NCBI RefSeq assembly: GCF_021018895.1
Contig: NC_079384.1
Span: 18,715,640 to 18,779,639 of the forward strand
Origin: Seriola aureovittata
Taxonomy: Eukaryota > Chordata > Actinopteri > Carangiformes > Carangidae
DNA: 64,000 bases
Reading direction: 5' to 3'
The first letter of the stretch is position 1. The number at the start of each line of letters is the position of its first letter. A program made the position numbers and the translations under genes. The notes beneath the pieces were generated by a model that was not told where the DNA came from, ran no database searches, and saw only the letters and a program-made list of their open reading frames with translations. This document shows, one piece after another, positions 60,601 through 64,000 of this stretch.

Positions 60601-63600
60601 ACTGTTGAGGTCCTGAACACATCCACATCCCATCAAAACCAGCCGAAAGAGGTAGCAATGTTTTTTTAAGGTCATAACTTCTTTTCAGTGTGCTTGTCAA
60701 CTGTCAGGAAATGTAATTTGAAAATGTCATATTGTTCTTCAGACATTAAACAAGCAATTAACTTACAACTTTTCTGTGAAGTTGCAGCTTTCAATAACAG
60801 TGAATGAAATACCCTTCATGTAAGAGCACAAAATCTTAGACAAGAGCATCTATACTCATCTGCTTATATTGACTTGGAGTCCCATAGATCTCTGAATTCA
60901 GTGCCTTAAATCTCCCCTAATTTTCAAACATGGCTTCAATTATAAACAAAGTTTGTTGACTATGGACTGTTGTCTTGGAGAACTTTTAAGATTTTAAATT
61001 ATTGGGTTTAGGTTTGGGATTTCCCATTTGTCAATGTAAAGCAAAATTGTAACAACATCCTCAGGCTCCTATTGATTTTATAAATAACATATAATCAAAT
61101 AATATGTATTCAATTTGCTCATACAGATGAGGCTTGGACTTCTGGACATTCTGCCTACCATCCATTGTAGACCTCCAAAAGAGGTGGGGCAGTTGTTGGC
61201 TCAAAGAAATCAAAGGGTTTTAACAAATCAGACCTTTGATCCATTCATGGATGAGCAAGAGTTTTGCAGTGAGGGGATTCAAAGACCCTACCAATATTTG
61301 AGGCGCTACTACAACAATCAGAATCTGGATCATTTTAAGTACCAAGTAGGATCCAGACTGGGGGATCCTGTCGATTGTCTCACATACTTCCTGCGGTACT
61401 GTGGAATGCAAGATCCATCTTGGGCTGAGCTGAAGAACTTCTCCTGGTTCCTCAATGTGCAGCTGAAAGACTGTGAGAACTCAATTTTCTGTGACCCAGA
61501 TTTTCTGGCTGACCAGCTACCTGGTTTCAAGGCTTCATTGTGAAGTTCATGATTCTAATGGCAAGAGATTTTGCCTCACCTTCTCTGAACACATCTGATG
61601 AAAGTCCGATGCTGCATCTTAAACACAGTCTGGAAGATGACCTTCTTGATCGTCTGACAATTCGCAAGCGTTGGGAAAATGAGTTTCATCCATACATTTT
61701 CTTTAACGCAGACCGATTATCAATGTCTTTTCTGGGCTTTAATGTTAAGACATTGGGAAACACACTCTGTGCAGTAGATCCTCACTGCAAAAAGGTACTG
61801 ATAGAGGATGTGATGTCACAGAAAATCTTTCAAGGTTTGGAACAGCAAATGATCTCTCTCACCGAGGACTTTGATCAGCTGCCCCGGCAACGCAAAATCA
61901 AAAGGATTTCATATGTTGTTGGTGCAGAGAAAGGAATGATGGACAGCAAGTTCGATCCAGACCCAACATATGAGCTCACTGCTGACAATGTGATGAAGAT
62001 GTTGGCCATAAACATGAGATTCCGGTGTGGAATTCCAGTTGTCATCATGGGAGAGACCGGCTGTGGAAAAACCAGATTAGTCCGTTTCCTTTGTGCTCTG
62101 CAGAGGGAGGGAAGACCAGTGGAGAACATGGTACTTGTCAAGGTACATGGTGGCACCACAGCAGAGATGATCTACAGAAAGGTTAGGCAGGCAGAGATAC
62201 TTGCCGAGAAGAACCGTAGAAAGCACAAGCTAGACACCATTTTGTTCTTTGATGAAGCCAACACCACAGAGGCCATTTTTGCCATCAAGGAAATCCTGTG
62301 TGATCAGTCAGTGAAAGGTAACCCTCTGAAAGCAAACAGTGGCTTAAAGATAATAGCCGCTTGCAATCCTTACAGGAAGCACTCACCTGAAATGGTGGAA
62401 CGCTTGGAACGTGCAGGATTAGGATACAGGGTGAAGGCAGATGAAACAGAAGACCGCCTTGGCAAAGTCCCTCTGAGGCAGCTGGTGTACAGAGTTCATC
62501 CTCTGCCACCCAGCATGACTTCCTTGGTGTGGGATTTTGGTCAGCTGAGTGATTCAACTGAACTTTCCTACATCAAACTGATTGTCCAGAAGAAAGTTGC
62601 TGACCATGATTTGCCAGAGGCCTGCAATAACATAATTTCAAATGTGCTGGCAATCTCCCAGAAATACATGCGAAGTCGGAAAAATGAGTGCAGTTTTGTG
62701 AGTCTCAGGGATGTGGAGAGGTCTATGAAGGTGCTAGTTTGGTTTTACCAGCACAGTGAGGTCCTTTTCAACAACCCTCGTCTCCATGAGATTGATAAAA
62801 CACTGAAGTGCCTGATTCTTGCAGTTGGTGTCTGCTACTACCCGTCTCTGGTGGCCAAAGAGGATTACCTTGCTGTAATTTGTAGGTACTTTCCAGAGCC
62901 TCTCTGCTCTTCAACAGCATTGCAAGAAGAGATTTCATCCTGTCAAGACTTCTTCCTGCAGAACATACAGACAAGGGAGACAATAGCCAAAAATGTTGCA
63001 CTAAAAGAGAATGTGTTTCTCATGGTGGTTTGCATCGAGCTCAGGATCCCACTCTTTCTGGTTGGAAAGCCAGGCAGCTCTAAGTCACTTGCTAAAACAG
63101 TGGTTGCTGATGCCATGCAGGGCCAGAACTCCCACTGTGAACTGTTCAAGAAACTCAAGCAAGTTCATATGGTCTCCTTCCAGTGCAGTCCTCACTCAAG
63201 TCCAGAGGGCATCATAGGGACATTCAAGAACTGTGCCCGGTTTCAGAAGGACAAAAACATGGATGAGTATGTATCAGTGGTGGTGCTTGATGAGATTGGA
63301 CTCGCAGAAGATTCTCCTCAGATGCCCTTGAAGACCCTTCATCCTCTTTTGGAGGATGGGTGCATTGACAATGACAAACCAGATCCACACATGAAGGTTG
63401 GCTTTGTTGGCATCTCCAACTGGGCTCTTGACCCAGCAAAGATGAACAGAGGAATATTTGTGTCCAGATGGGATCCAAGTGAGGATGAACTTGTGGAAAC
63501 TGCCAAAGGAATATGTTCATCCTCCAGTCAGATTCTCCTGAAAATCACACACCTCTTCCAACCTCTGGCAAAAGCCTTCCTGAGCATCTGTAATGAGACC

Positions 63601-64000
63601 TCAAAGAATCAGTTCTTTGGTTTGAGGGATTATTACAGCCTCATCAAAATGCTCTTCGCCGCAGTCAAATCCACACAGCAAGAGCCAGATGGTGGACAGT
63701 TGGTGGAGGCCATCTTGTGTAACTTCAGTGGACAGCCAGAGGGCTTTGACCCTGTCATATTTTTCCAAGAGGTTCTCCAAAACCTTACAGAAATCCCCAG
63801 ACCAAGCACCTTGCAAATGGTGAAAAAGAATCTTGATCATGACACCGACCAGGAGAGCCGTTACCTCCTTTTGCTGACCACCAACAATGCAGCTCTCCAT
63901 ATCCTTCAGCAGCAAGTCTTTGCCAAAGGAGATTGTACACAACCTGAAATAGTCTTTGGCTCGGGATTCCCAAAGGACCAGGAATACGCCCAAGTCTGCC
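48697..64000 (+). CDS. rnf213: E3 ubiquitin-protein ligase RNF213 (mysterin), 5' part; gene continues past the window; two apparent frame breaks
   Basis: Twenty-six exons, all phase-matched except at two breaks: 48697-48798, 48899-49587, 49670-49828, 51125-51294, 51390-51673, 51764-52010, 52544-52750, 52837-53050, 53134-53189, 53275-53440, 53665-53805, 54055-54153, 54255-54383, 54935-55100, 55209-55376, 55476-55625, 55753-56387, 57193-57352, 57439-57656, 57737-57880, 57975-58127, 58819-60118, 60220-60404, 60499-60651, then 61127 to the window end. About 2,990 of roughly 5,200 residues. Order: a disordered Lys/Gln/Thr-rich N-terminus; a CBM20-like domain (FTFHIYAVLDKKFRF); the long helical arm, including VDLASISAGEND and VACFHDAV; then AAA+ modules. 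It ubiquitylates proteins and LPS, acts on lipid droplets and limits intracellular pathogens. One-base breaks lie near 51893-51900 (exon 6) and 61528-61540 (last exon); downstream frames stay intact. Human RNF213 starts with a cysteine-rich segment not found here, so the 5' end may be incomplete. Confidence 0.95.
48899..49587 (+). CDS. rnf213: rnf213 exon 2: disordered low-complexity N-terminal region
   Basis: About 230 codons rich in Lys, Gln, Thr, Ser and Glu. A basic cluster (TRHRRRKKSS) comes first and repeated TQT/QTQ-type motifs follow (GAQTQTRR, KETQTDV, AETQTEP), with no predicted fold. The corresponding human region is also disordered and Lys/Glu-rich but not alignable by eye. Identity rests on phase continuity with the CBM20-like exon that follows. 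Confidence 0.75.
49670..51673 (+). CDS. rnf213: rnf213 exons 3-5: CBM20-like carbohydrate-binding domain
   Basis: Exons 49670-49828, 51125-51294 and 51390-51673. The sequence runs FTFHIYAVLDKKFRFNQEHD, LVLFHGERE, then EGYLVEASLPIEERNLQRG and WLSYNYGVK, then LHLYEGF. The spacing of beta-strand-like blocks matches the N-terminal CBM20 region of human RNF213 ([20 protein letters not shown] region). In mammals this region is linked to glycogen/starch-type glycan binding and may aid localisation; whether it binds glycan in fish is inference. Confidence 0.7.
52495..52543 (+). repeat. C-rich tract forming the acceptor of rnf213 intron 6
   Basis: A run of about 45 bases made almost only of C with single A spacers, directly joined to the CAG acceptor of the exon at 52544. 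It replaces the usual mixed pyrimidine tract. The opposite strand has many G runs able to form a quadruplex. Confidence 0.8.
53488..53551. repeat. 31-bp imperfect inverted repeat (hairpin) in rnf213 intron 10
   Basis: The left arm 53488-53518 (starting CAGAAGAACTTTATTTGATC) pairs with the right arm 53521-53551 (ending AAGTTCTTCTG). There are only a few mismatches and almost no loop; the centre is ACGTTTCGTACAAAACGT. It could be a foldback remnant or tip of a mobile element. Confidence 0.65.
56443..57010. mobile_element. hAT-like non-autonomous element in rnf213 intron 17
   Basis: It starts CAGTGGTTCTCAACCTTTTC, the typical hAT/Charlie-type terminal sequence, and continues with TTGGCCCAC. The far side has GGCCCATTTGCAGTACC and CAACCAGTGGGCCCTG. 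The interior is AT-rich with no transposase. The right terminal repeat is not clear, so the border is approximate. Confidence 0.55.
58819..60118 (+). CDS. rnf213: rnf213 exon 22: long exon of the stalk/core junction with a fish acidic insert
   Basis: An exon of 1,300 bases, open throughout. It contains AEQLVYL-like (SEQLVYLCYW), QPLPSADEVLVC and VSPDQLSVWMVSSV, which align with human RNF213 just before the first ATPase modules. At about 59263-59450 it has two acidic clusters (ELEDADDESDDEDQYC and SSDDEDDG) that I do not recall in the human protein. Confidence 0.85.
61127..64000 (+). CDS. rnf213: rnf213 large exon with two canonical AAA+ ATPase modules (open at window end)
   Basis: At least 2,874 bases. 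The first module has Walker A GETGCGKT (62050-62073) and Walker B ILFFDEAN (DE at 62251-62256). The second has Walker A GKPGSSKS (63064-63087) and Walker B VVVLDEIG (DE at 63289-63294). These two are the catalytically complete nucleotide sites of the dynein-like ring in this family. Sensor-like IIAACNP and GISNWALDPAKMNR follow the respective Walker B motifs. The frame is broken once near 61528-61540 (TGA at 61541-61543 in the incoming frame) but is open for more than 800 codons after that. The RING and the rest of the ring lie beyond the window. Confidence 0.9.

Noticed and set aside
48697..64000. Reading rnf213 as a pseudogene because of its two frame breaks
   Set aside because: All other exons keep phase, the Walker motifs are perfect, more than 800 codons stay open after the last break, and the essential gene nploc4 shows the same kind of single-base loss.

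Overview
This is a stretch of nuclear genomic DNA from a ray-finned (teleost) fish. The genes are vertebrate, with GT-AG introns, and the best protein matches are vertebrate GPRC5C, OXLD1, PDE6G, NPLOC4 and RNF213. The interspersed repeats are typical of fish: tRNA-derived SINE tails, Tc1-like transposase remnants, hAT-like pieces and short inverted-repeat (MITE-like) elements. All five recognised genes lie on human chromosome 17q25, so this is a conserved synteny block. The species cannot be fixed from the sequence.

Layout, all genes on the + strand. Bases 10-115 look like the last exon of an unrecognised gene. gprc5c (1705-7184, 4 coding exons, complete) encodes a seven-transmembrane orphan receptor. 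A long gene-poor gap (about 8-19.3 kb) holds repeats and microsatellites. oxld1 (19516-21296, 2 exons) follows, behind a CCAAT-rich promoter. pde6g (27175-27617, 3 coding exons plus a 5' non-coding exon near 25.6 kb) is the rod phosphodiesterase inhibitory subunit. Its TATA promoter has CRX/NRL-like motifs, and a second cluster of such motifs lies about 2.2 kb upstream. nploc4 (30304-40096, 17 exons) is the p97/VCP cofactor of ubiquitin-dependent extraction. A small gene for a predicted secreted coiled-coil protein of 170 residues that I cannot name lies at 45170-46302. rnf213 (48697 to beyond the window end, 26 exons seen, about 2,990 residues) is the giant AAA+/E3 ligase. The window ends inside its large exon, after two Walker-type ATPase modules and before the RING.

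The genes do not form an operon-like system. The functional themes are photoreceptor signalling (pde6g) and ubiquitin biology (nploc4, rnf213). Two IRF/ISRE-type motifs upstream of rnf213 fit the interferon inducibility known for that family.

I found no clearly new biological system. The observations most worth checking are: three separate one-base frame breaks (one in nploc4, two in rnf213), which look like consensus errors rather than gene death; a GC-AG intron in rnf213; a candidate rod enhancer between oxld1 and pde6g; the unnamed secreted protein gene; and an overlapping upstream reading frame in oxld1.
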